From Symsagittifera roscoffensis (taxonomy: Eukaryota > Xenacoelomorpha > Acoela > Convolutidae): DNA of 64,000 bases. The DNA lies in assembly GCF_963678635.1 (NCBI RefSeq), contig NC_087065.1, positions 46,750,381 to 46,814,380 on the forward strand, given 5' to 3'. The position numbers were made by a program, and so were the translations under genes. Every line of letters starts with the position of its first letter. Positions within the stretch are counted from its first letter, which is position 1. Below are positions 10,094 to 22,000 of this stretch, in pieces. Below the pieces are notes generated by a model. That model was not told the DNA's origin, did no database searches, and saw only the letters and a list, made by a program, of their open reading frames with translations.

Positions 10094-13000
10094 CTGAAAT
10101 AAAAGTTACGTCTGTTCAAATTGCATAAACACATGAAAGACTGAATGAGGTCAAAAATAACACCGAAAAGAAAAAAACCGTTAAAAAATAAAAATAGCAA
10201 AAACTTAATAAAAACATTAAATAAAACTCAATATTTAGGTATTATTAATTGCATATTATGGAGTTTTATTGTAAGTCAAAAGCGAAAAATAGAAAACCAT
10301 TTTAACTGGCGCTACTTGTTTCACATCATGAAAATGCAGATCCAATCACCAACGAAAAGACAATAATATAACAAATTGGGCGACCCCCAAGATATTGCTT
10401 AAGGTATCTGATTTGGCGTGAAAACAAGAACTTATAACAAGCCGACTATAAAACTTCTTAACTTCTTGTTAATTTTGAGTTTTGGGTAGAAAAAACATCG
10501 AAATCTAACCTTGGGCGAGGGAAGAGACCGGAACATAACAGTCCGATAAAGTTTTCCTGTTCAGAATTGAAGTCTCGTCGGCCACCGAAAACCCGAGAAA
10601 CGCCAGATCAGGGTACTCGAGTTTGACCCCTTTTAGGCCCTCTTTCAATTCATCTTTACTCCCACACGAGAAGCAGTATGAACAAGTATCGATGGGGTGA
10701 CCTTGAATCTCAATTCGAAGAGAGAATTCGTGTTGGTAAGTCGCCGTAGAATGACTTGACGAGGAACAATTGGACAGCGAGTGACTTGATGAAGTCATAG
10801 ATTGATTCATTACGTCATAATTTGCGATTTGGTCCACAATGGAAATATACAGAAATGATATAGACACTGTTTTGGTGCAATTGAATTCTTGTGACTCGTT
10901 TAAAACGTCAGATTGCAGGAGTTTCGGTTTTAGAAAATAGCCACAGGAACCGTTAGCGTCAAACATACTTCTGTTCATTTTGTTCACGCGATCTTCAGTT
11001 TGCTGGTTCAACGCTACTATTTGCACGCCGCCATTCCAGAACTGCAGCAGTTCCGGATTGCTTGAGTCAACACGAGTGGGTGAGGGCGAGACGGAAACGA
11101 GGTTACTTTGCGTGAACGAAAGTAACTGTAAGTACTGTTCACGCACCAAATGCACAGCTTGGTTCTCGGGTAGATTGTAAATTGAGCAGTGCGATTTGCT
11201 AATTGAATTTTCCATGCTTGCAGTTAGTTTGCGAAGAGTGTGTTTGGAAATTGAGTTCGACCTCAAGGCGACGCATTTGGAGAATTTTGCAGATAGCGCG
11301 ATGGTGGGTGTCTTTCCTTGCAGAAGGTGCTGCTTTCTGAAATATAATTTGTTTAAAATTATTATTTGTTTGTGAATTCCACAAAGTGTTCTCGATTCCG
11401 CAAATTTTGTTGCGGATTCCACTAATCTGGCTGCTTTTGGAGCGATTTTCTTATTTGTTCGCGAAATCCAAAGCAGCAAAATATCAAAAAAAATTAGCCT
11501 GAAACCGCTCACAATTTAAAAAAAACGCAGTTTGATTTCGTAATGAATTCACAAAAAAAAGATGCAAAACAATGGAATCTACTGTGCCGTGAACTGAAAA
11601 ATTTATTTTCTAAAAAAATTATATAATTTTATTTCCATAATTTAAGATCGCATTTGGATAATGGACACTTCGTTAAGATTTGGACAAATCTTTTCATATT
11701 ACTGTTCAGTAATGGCCAGTAGTTCTCAGGGTGAACACTTTTTGAAAAAGTTTACTTCAACAAACAATAAATAATAATTAAGGCATTAAAGAAAAAACAA
11801 CTACACAGTGTTAAGCTCGTACCTTCTTTGATCATATGACCCCAAATCCTCCACGATTTCATTCATGTCATTCCTCCGCAAACTCGGCTGAACTTTGTAA
11901 ATGTCACTCAGTTCATCAGCACTGTTTTCATCACTAACTTCACCCCACGAATTGTCATCGTAGGTTGGCGACATCGACGAGTCGCATAATTTATTCATTT
12001 CATCGTCTGTCGATGTGCGCCTTAGCATGAGGGATCCGTCGCTTTTGCTGTGGGGAATGGAAGTGTCGCTTGTTCCGCTTCGACCAAGTTTCTTACTCTT
12101 GATCAGAATTTTGCAACAGAGTGAATTGAGAGGCAAGTCCATGACGCTGACACCGCTGAAACAAAAATGGATCTTATTAACTATGTCCCCCCTAATAGTA
12201 CGAGGTAAAAACTGCGACCCCTATAAAGAACTAATTTAACGGCTAAATATATGTGAGCTTTGTACCTTTTAACGATATCCTCTTTTTGCAATATGGGAAA
12301 ATAGTTAACAAGATTCCACAAATATGAAGGGTTTATCTCAATTATCCATTTAACTCAACACTGAAAGTTCCAGTTTATAAAACGCCAAGGTTTCTTTCTT
12401 ATTCAGTTTAAGATCCATTCAATAAACAAAACACGGTCAATTGGTTAGCTTACCTGGGCGAGTGTTCCTTGGGAATGAAAAGCTTTTCTCTGAAGATAGA
12501 CAGCATCGTCTGCACCAGGGATGCTTGTTGAGCCAGGGAGCAGTGGTTCTCCAGACCAATGATTACAGGATAGACTAAAAAGAGTTGGGCAATGTTAACC
12601 GGGTTGAGGTCGGAAAGCAAAAATCGGTGCTGCTCCAGCAGTTTTACAGTAATGCAGAACTTAGAACGTTTAAAAACGGAGAGCTGTAACATTGGTCAAA
12701 CTTAGACAACTATGAGTCATCCTTGTTCATAGATTCAAACGTGCATCAATTTTGCAGTACTTGATCGTTTTTATTGATCAAATTGATTTAGAATTTTATC
12801 ACCAATGGTTCAGGGTGATATCCGAAAACACCTTGGCAGTTTTGAATATACCCTTTGAAAAACTATACTCTACTTTGAGACCTGCGGTATATTCTTCACA
12901 CGTGGAAACAACGTGGCTGCGTAGAGGCAAGGTTTAGCGAACTTGGGATCAAAAGTATAGAACTCAAACCCGTGTTTATTCAGTTTCTCAAGTAAAGAGT

Positions 13001-16000
13001 ATCTCTGATATATCAAAAATCAGCATTGTTCCATTTGATATGCTGTTACATTTGATTCAGTACTGTGATATTTATCTCTCATTGAACGGTATCAGTGGGA
13101 AGAAAACTTAGTTTCCGTATGTTCTGGCGAAGCCGTGAAAGTTGTACGGCCCTTTAAAGTTCGACCACACCAAATCGAAAGTTCCTGCCCATAACGTGGT
13201 CGATGCAATTAAGCAATGAACAGACTGACCTGAAGTGAGGAAAGCGGATTGGTTGATAGCTTGGATGACGTGTGTGAATGGAATGCGTGAGGTGAGGGTG
13301 TAGCCATGGTTGCAGTAGGGCTGTCCGTCCTCCCCATCCCACACATCTATCTCCACGTAACGCACACCTGTCAAAACACAGTAAAAAATGAACACACAAT
13401 GAGTTTTCTTCCGATATGAAATTCATTGAATCATTGCAAATAATTATCATTGATTTCAAACGTCAAATTAAACGTTTAAAAAAGGATTCAAAAAGAATAT
13501 GAAAATAACGATAAATCAAATTTTAATGGCAAGTGAAAAGACTCAAATACCAATTTACGGTTGTGGCGGGAGAGTTAGACGAGATTTTTTACATGGTCTC
13601 TAGGATTGCTCCCTGCGCACTAATTTTCTTTACATGGTGTGCAAGGGCGTTCCCCTATATAAATTTGAGGGGAGCGCGCGCCGATAAAAAAGATTTTTTT
13701 TTGGTCAAAAATGTCCTAAACATTCCTAAAAACAATCAAAAAAGCAAAATGTTCTTTGAAACTCTAAAAAACTGACAAGAAAATTAAAAAAAGAGCGTTG
13801 CAAAAACGGATCGTGATGAATAAAACGAGGAAAGGAGAAACAAGTTTCGGCTGACAATCGACAGGCTTCAGAGGAATGACTAGAACAATCTCATACGGAA
13901 ATAGACAATTATATAAAGCGCAGACCTAACCTGCTCATCCCAATAGGAAATTTTGTATGGTTTAAATGTAAACAATCAATAGATCAAAATTTCGACTACG
14001 ATGAATTCAGAGATACTATCTGCATCTGGACTCGTTATAATTGGCGCATGAAAGGCATGGTTTTTACTAGCGAGAGTGGAAAAACGAATGATGCTGATCA
14101 TTCGTTAACCTGCAGTCTCGGAAGTTTCGTTATCAAGCGTCACAGTGTCGTAAGTGATTTTGAAGCTGATTTTCTGCGCAGCGTGGGTAAAGATGTACAA
14201 ATAGCACCCGCGCTCATTCCGCTGGTTGGGAATGAAAATCTTGAGCGTGGATCGAGTGTCAAAAACAATGCACGCCTTAAATCCTTAAATTTAGCTTGTC
14301 GCAGACTCTGGTAAAATCGCAGACTCTTCTAAAAATTTGTTGATATTTATTTATTTATTTATTTAAATATTCATCATGAGTAATCAAATTATCATAACAC
14401 AATATGCAAAATTTCAAAAATAACTCAAGATAGGACAACCAGAAAGCCAACGAGAGGCTTGTTGAAGGTTGCCTCGTAAAGGAATAACATCATATGACAT
14501 CAGATCAAAAAGTTCAATAATTGATTTAGGTCAAAGAGGCAAATTTGAAGCGAAAGAAAAAAAAACTTAAATAGTGCAATCACTTTTTTAAAATTTATTT
14601 AAGATCTTTATTCTTTAACATGAGAACCAGAGATATGATGCAAGCTTATACCTACAACGGCACCCGATTTAGGCACCCGATTGCCCTAAGTAACAGACCA
14701 GAAAGTTAGATTGTCTGCAATCACATAAAAACTGCAAGAAAAAGAGTATTATGATCGTATACTTCAGGTCGAACAGGTTTCTTTCACTCATGTAGCATTT
14801 GCCACCAACTGAAAAATTTGATAAGGTTCTTCTGGAGACAATGAGTGGAAAACTCGTTACACCGATACGATGAAATGTATAACGAACATTTATAATTTAA
14901 AATTCTCAAGACTGCTTCGATAACTCTTCAAGGTCACAAAAAGCCAGAGCGGTTCCAATACTCAGGTATAACCAAAGCAGATAATAATATCACCGGTATG
15001 GCGTTGATATTACCTTGCAGCATTAATAAAAGGCGACAATTTGAGCCGAGCGACTAATCTTCGCTGGCGACAACTAGTAGCGCCAAAAACCATTGAGTAA
15101 ATCAAAAGAAAGAAGATGATAGATTTGTATTAAAAAATTGCAACCAAATTGAACGAAAAACCTTACACATGTTTTGAAAAATTCTTGTTTTTTAGTGCTT
15201 TAGCAGCTCATTAATCAATATTGAGATTTTTCATGATGGATGACCTTGGCAGCACCTTCACCGGTGCTAATGAGGGCAAACTTATTTTCCTCATGAATTG
15301 AACAAATTTTCGAAATGTGGGGTTGGCACACCCTATTCACATATGGAATGCCCTGTGCCAGCCCTCAGCTAAGTTTTTTCCACTTCTAGCATTCTCGTAT
15401 TGATTTTACAGACTAATGGGATTTTTCCTGCCCACTGCGCCCACGAAGAATTGTTCCGACCCACGTTCTTTCGAAAAATTAAAAATAGTTCAATAGGAAG
15501 GATTTGTCTTCCTGGCAAAGTTCACTGCATAAGGCAGTGGCACCGGTTTCAAAATCAAGCTCTGGAATGCCAGCCAGAGCGACAAACAATTTAAGGATTG
15601 TGCATACTTCCTTATCTTGTTTATTTAATCGGGCCAAACCAAGCTCTCAGTTTTTGCGCCAATTTGCCTGTGCAAAATAAAAGCAACCTTTGCGAGTAAC
15701 GACGCTGAACCGTTTTTAAAAAGAATTAAATAATGCCTTCACAAAATCTACCACTGTTTGGGAACGTTCAAGACTCGGACTAATGTCTTTCAGCTGTCTG
15801 AGGCCCAAATGTACTGATTGTTTCTTTTGTTTGCAGAAAGAAGTAGACAAGGCGCACTGTTTGCGCATTCACAGCAGCATGGATAGTCAATATTTCATCA
15901 AATTTGGTAGCTCGTTGCCTTTGAACAGTTCTGGATAAAGATTTGTATTTGGGAAAGTACATAAAACTATCAATATTTAACTCTCCTCCTTTCCCGGCAT

Positions 16001-19000
16001 ATACCGCAGTTCAAAGTTGCTTTTTCTCTCTTTCTCTCTATAAAGCAAGTTTTACCTCTACCGTTCTTCTATTAGCAAGTTTTCACCTCCAAGTTAAGGT
16101 TTGATAAATGGTCGACAAAAAATTTCTAGCCTACCCCAAAAAAAAGTATTGCGTTTCAAAAAATTAGTTCAACAACGGGGTTATATTTTTGTTTTCCCAC
16201 GCATACTCCGTTTTCCCACGCATACTCCGTTTTCCCCATCAAAACTCAATTCCATCAATCATGCTTTTCAAACGTTTGAACTTCAAAGTACTTCGAAAAT
16301 GTATAATGAAAAATTTATAATTTAAAATTCTCATGACTGCTTCGATAACTCTTCAATCTCACAAAAAGCAAGAACGGTTCCAATACTCAGGTTTAACCAA
16401 AACAGATTATAATAACATCGGCACGGAGTTGATATTAACTGGCAGCATTTATAAGAGGCTACAAAGTGCGCCGAGCGACTAATCTTTGCAGGCGACAAAT
16501 AGTAGCGCCGAAAACTTTTGATTGAATAAAAAAAAAGATGATAGGTTTGAATTAGAAAATTGCAATCAAATTGAACGAAAACCCTTGAACATGTTTTGGA
16601 AAATTCTTGTTTTTTAGTGCTTTAGCTGCTCATTAATCAATATTGAGATTTTTCATGATTGATGACCTTGGCAGCACCTTCACCGGTGCTAATGAGGGCA
16701 AACTTATTTTCCTCGTGAATTGAACAAACTTATGAAATGTGGGGTTGGCACACCCTATTCACATATGGAATGCCCTGTGCCAGCCCTCAGCTAAGTTGTT
16801 GGCCTTTTTTCCACTTCTAGCATTCTCGTATTGATTTTACAGACTAATGGGATTTTTCCTGCCCACTGCGCCCACGAAGAATTGTTCCGACCCACGTTCT
16901 TTCGAAAAACTAAAAATAGTTCAATAGGAAGGATTTGTCTTCCTGGCAAAGTTCACTGCATAAGGCAGTGGCACCGGTTTCAAAATCAAGCTCTGGAATG
17001 CTAGCCAGAGCGACAAACAATTTAAGGATTGTGCATACTTCCTTATCTTGTTTTTTTTAATCGGGCCAAACCAAGCTCTCAGTTTTTGCGCCAATTTGCC
17101 TGTGCAAAATAAAAGCAACCTTTGCGAGTGACGACGTTGAACCGTTTTTAAAAAGAATTAACAAATGCCTTCACAAAATCTACCACTGTTTGGGAACGTT
17201 CAATACTCAGACTAATATCTTTTAGCTGTGAAAGCCCAAATGTACTAATTGTCTCTTTTGTTTGCAGAAGGAAGCAGACAAGGCGTACTGTTTGCGCATT
17301 CACAACAGCATGGATAGTAAATATTTCAGCAAATTTGGTAGCTCGTTGCCTTTGAACAGTTCTGGATATAGATTTGTATTTGGGAAAGTACATAAAACTA
17401 TCAATATTTAACTCTCCTCCTTTCCCGGCATATACCGCAGTTCAAAGTTGCTTTTTCTCTCTTTCTCTCTATCAAGCAGGTTTTACCTCTACCGTTCTTC
17501 TATTAGCAAGTTTTCACCTCCAAGTTACGGTTTGACAAATGGTCGCCAAAACTTTTTAGCCTACCCCAGAAAAAATCATTGGGTTTCAAAAAATTAGTCT
17601 AACAACGGGGTTATATTTTTGTTCTCCCACGCAAATTTTGTTTTCCCCATCAAAACGCAAATCCATCAATCATGCTTTTCAAACGTTTGAACTTCAATTT
17701 TCTTAAGACGATTCAAATATTTTTTTCAATGATACATGTTTAAGATTTGTACATATTTATCAAATTCCTCCCTGTATGCAATATTTCCGTGATCATGTTC
17801 TCTGTTTTCCAGTAATTTTGATGATTTCGTCTTCAATCGTGGTATTAGCAGCTTTACATGGTCTTTTTACATATCCCCAGCTGGATTTTTTTGTGACGTT
17901 TTTATGGCGTTCAGCTTGAATCATTCGCCATCCTGAAAAAATCGATGCTTGCCGCGCTTGCTGATGACAAAAATCAGGGGATATTGGAATTTAAAAGGGT
18001 AACAATCGTGGGATGAAACATGAGATTTGAATAAAACGAATAAAAAGAAGCAAAGACTTTAAGGGGATAGTAATTTCCAATTATTCTTTTTGCACCTGTT
18101 AACTCATCTCAATTTGGTATTCAGTTCAAAGCTGTTGCTAAGCGTAGATTTTAGCCACTCGTTAATTTTTAATCCCTCAAAAGGCACCTTTATAGTCGTC
18201 GCGCAATTTTCATTATTGTATTGAATACTCTAATTAGCCATTGAGAACTTGCTATTAATTGTCGCCCGCAACGAATAGTCGCTTGGTGCGAAATGTCGCT
18301 TTTTTAAAATGCTACGAGTTGTCGCGTGCGATGAATTGTCGCCTCGCGAATATCAGCAAATAAAACCACCATCATTATCACCGATTCAACAATCGCTATG
18401 GGCTTCACTTATTTGCGATTCGTCAGCGAGTTTGTTGTGAAATCTATATACTGAGGTGTTTTTAGAAAAAAACCATTATACAAAGTTTCCCAAAGTGTTG
18501 TACCTTTCAAAGTTTTAAAGCCAACTTTTGATGGTGTAGATTTATAATTCACTTTCGCGTCATCAAAAAAAATCAAAGGTATATAAAACGACAAGCTAGA
18601 TAAACTCATGAAGTCTCTATATATAAAACGACAAGCTAGATACGCTCATGAAGTCTAGTATTATTTGTCTTCCAAGCAGGGCTCTAACATCGCTAATTTG
18701 AACTGATAATTCACTTTTTTACGCTGTTTTGAAGATATCAGAAAATTATTCACAGCTGAACTTTTCGTAAACTTCAACATAGAAATGTTGCAATTTTTTT
18801 GATTTATGAGAGACGGCCTCGTTTTGAATACAAATTTTACCATTCTTTTTATGAACGCAGTGATCAGAATAGTCTATAGTACCTGCTCTAGCAACCGACA
18901 ACTTTCGTTAAATTTATGAATCCGATGATATATTTAGTGGGTCAATACTGATATCAAACCATAACTTATTATCTCAGTTCTTACCCCTTAGGAGAAGTTG

Positions 19001-22000
19001 ACTGTACATGTCTGCACTGCTCTCCCCCAGTAGTTGGCTGCCTGTGAGGAATGTGTTGTGCGAACTGTTCACGTAGTAACAACTCACACTCCGACTCATG
19101 TCCTACATACACAACAGAAAAAATTACTGAAGTGAAGTCATGGATAGTTAATGTAAGTCTGTTTGTTTTTTAAAGTCTGTGCAGTTGTTCCGAAAAATTT
19201 AGTCATCAAATTGATCAAATAAAAAATCTCAAAGGATATCGCCGGCTTTCTAAAGGTGTTGCCAGCTTGTATTTTTTCAGGACTGTGGAGTCTGCAAAAA
19301 TCAAAATGCGAATTACGATATTTTAACGAATTTTTCAAGTAGTAAAACAGAAAGTTTGTTCAGCAGGGATGCAGTTAATTTTTCACTGGAATTAGAAATA
19401 TTTTAAATGTTTTAATACAGCTGTTTGTTTGCGTCCAGAAAGATGTTTTCAATTAAGCTTGTATAATGAAAACATTTAAAAAAAAACAAGAAAAAATAGA
19501 ACTTTCAAAAATTTTGAACCTGTTTGAAAACTCCTGTTTTTCTCGAAAACCTTGACATAAATAGTTAATTAAAACGATCTGAAGTGTCTTGTAATTTACA
19601 GTTTTGTCGCCAGCAGCTTTAGTCACTTTTGCATCTTACTTTGAAAAAAGAGAAAATGCGCACCTGGTGCACTGAGAGATGTCTGGGGTCGACTAGAGAG
19701 CAGTGTCGACTGAAAAAGAAGGAGGCCAGTCCGTCCACTCCTAGGAGTAAGTTCTGCCGGTACTCTGGAACAACTTCGAACGACGACACAACCCCTCGAC
19801 AGAAGGAAGACAGGGCACTCTCACTGGCAACGCCTGAAATAATTATGAATAATTAAAATTGAATATTTCGGACTGTAATTATTTGGTCAAATTTTACACC
19901 AAATCAAATTAAAAATTTTAACTCTCGTCAATATGTTAAAACTGATCGAGACTAGTTGAAGGTGAATCCGAGACAAATCGAGATTGACTTGAAGAGCTTT
20001 TTGTTAAAGGGCAAATAGGGAATTTAACATCTTATCATAATCTTAGATGATTCAATATTATCATATTGAAATATTTAGGAATGAATTTCAAGTCTCAAAA
20101 GTACGAATTTCAGTTCTCAAATTTAAAATTAATAATCAAATTCCAGATCTCTGTTTCTCAAATCCAAAAAAAAAATCGGAAGTTTTGCTCGCGGTCGAGA
20201 AGTTTTTTCAGAACATTTTTCAATTTGGAAAAGAGGTCATTAAAAAAATTTGTTTCTACACTTGCGAGAGCAAATGTTTTGTAAACGGGAACTAGACAAT
20301 TTTCCCGCGTTCAACTTTTCTGACGAATCTGCAAGTGGAATTTTGAATAAGTTTTTTTAATTAACGATTGTTTCGGCTTATATTTCATCGTCCAAGTATT
20401 TTGAAGGGTAAAAGTGTAGTTTGAAATGTATAAATTGTTTATTTTAAAATATATATATTCAGATACATTTTCGTGTAGAAATTTTGAAGTTCGAAAACTT
20501 CATTGCTTAAAAATTTTGAGACAAAATTTCGGCGGCAATTCATGAAGGGATCGAGTGATAGAAAAATTTCAACCAATCAAAACTGTCAGACGTTTCAATT
20601 CGCTAAAGGTAATTTTTTTGCGCAATCGAATTCAAAATAGTAGAAAATGACTTTAGGCTGTAAATTCAAGTTTTGCTGTGCAACTAGTGCATATATCGAC
20701 TAAATTTTCTGTTTTGTTGTTCAATGTTTTATTATAATAGGTATTATTGGATAGGTATTCTTGGCGTAATAATTTTTTTAACGCGTCTCAAATCTGACAA
20801 TCTTTGAAAATTCATTTACTTATTTTTCACATCGATAAATTCCATAAATTCAACATCAATCAATTCCATAATGGCTTGGACTTAACTAGTTAACTTGAAA
20901 GTATGGCAATTTTTTTCAAAATTTTGAAAACTCAATTCTGATAGGCTGAAATTTGTTTTCCATCATTCGGTCTCTCCGTCATAAAAATGCCACTAACAAT
21001 TTGTCATCGATTTTTGTTTTCAACTCAATGGGTGTCTACCCTCGTATTCTTGGCTTAGCGGCCGGTAGGTAAATATTAAAAGCATTTTTAATGCTGGTGG
21101 TTGTATTTTTCGCTTTTCTATAAAAAAAATCATTGAAATAATTTCTCCTTTCCACTTAGTTCTTTTAGTTTTTTCCTAATCACTTTCTAAAAGCTAGCTT
21201 ACAATTCTTTGCTTCGGTTTCATCGTAAGTGATGCGAAGCTCTGCTGCACCGCTCCGTGCACTTAGTATAATAGTGTCAATCTATGCTAGTTGCACAGCA
21301 ATCAGGTACACTTGTTCTGAATAAATATCATTCAATTACTACTTATTTGTCCATGAGAAGCTAATTGATACTAATTTGACTGGCTTCAGAACTGTCAGGG
21401 AATTTTTGTCTGATAAAATTGTCACAATAAATTGTAGAACCTTTTTTTTTAAAAAACATTGGTTCAAAACTCACATACAGTGCTGATTGCCCGGACAAAA
21501 CGAACAAAATTGGAAATTTTAAACGATTTTTTTTTAATTGGATTATGAATAGACAAAAACGAGAATAACTTGCTGAGAAATTCACCAACATAATAACGCT
21601 GCATTTTTTTGCGAAAACCGGAATAAAAACGTTACCCCGAAAATGGGTCATTTTACCTTTTTTTAGTTTATCAAGAAAAATAAATCTTCGAAAACATGTA
21701 TACGAGAATTCATTTTCGGTTGATAGCCAAAAATCTGATATAAAACTCGAAATCTTTGCATAAAGACAAATTCAAACGTTTTGTGCAAACTTTCGAGGAA
21801 CTTTTTTTAGAACTTTGTTGAGCCGTGTCAAAGACTCTTTTTAAAATAGTTGTCATATGAAACAACTCGGTAGTTCTAGCGTAATTCTTGATCAACTAAA
21901 AAAGTAAAATTGACCCATTTTTGGGGTAAAATTTTGGTTCCGAGTTTTGCAAAAAAAAATTGCACCTCATTAACTCTGGTGAAATCTGAACAACTTTTGT

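Noticed and set aside
18240-18360. Recurring GTCGC motifs suggested a CRISPR-like or regulated array
   Set aside because: Spacing is irregular, spacers are not uniform, and the organism is eukaryotic; an old repeat is simpler.
20047-20295. Two overlapping plus-strand frames of 72-82 codons
   Set aside because: Low-complexity Lys/Phe-rich, within PLC intron 1, no motif.
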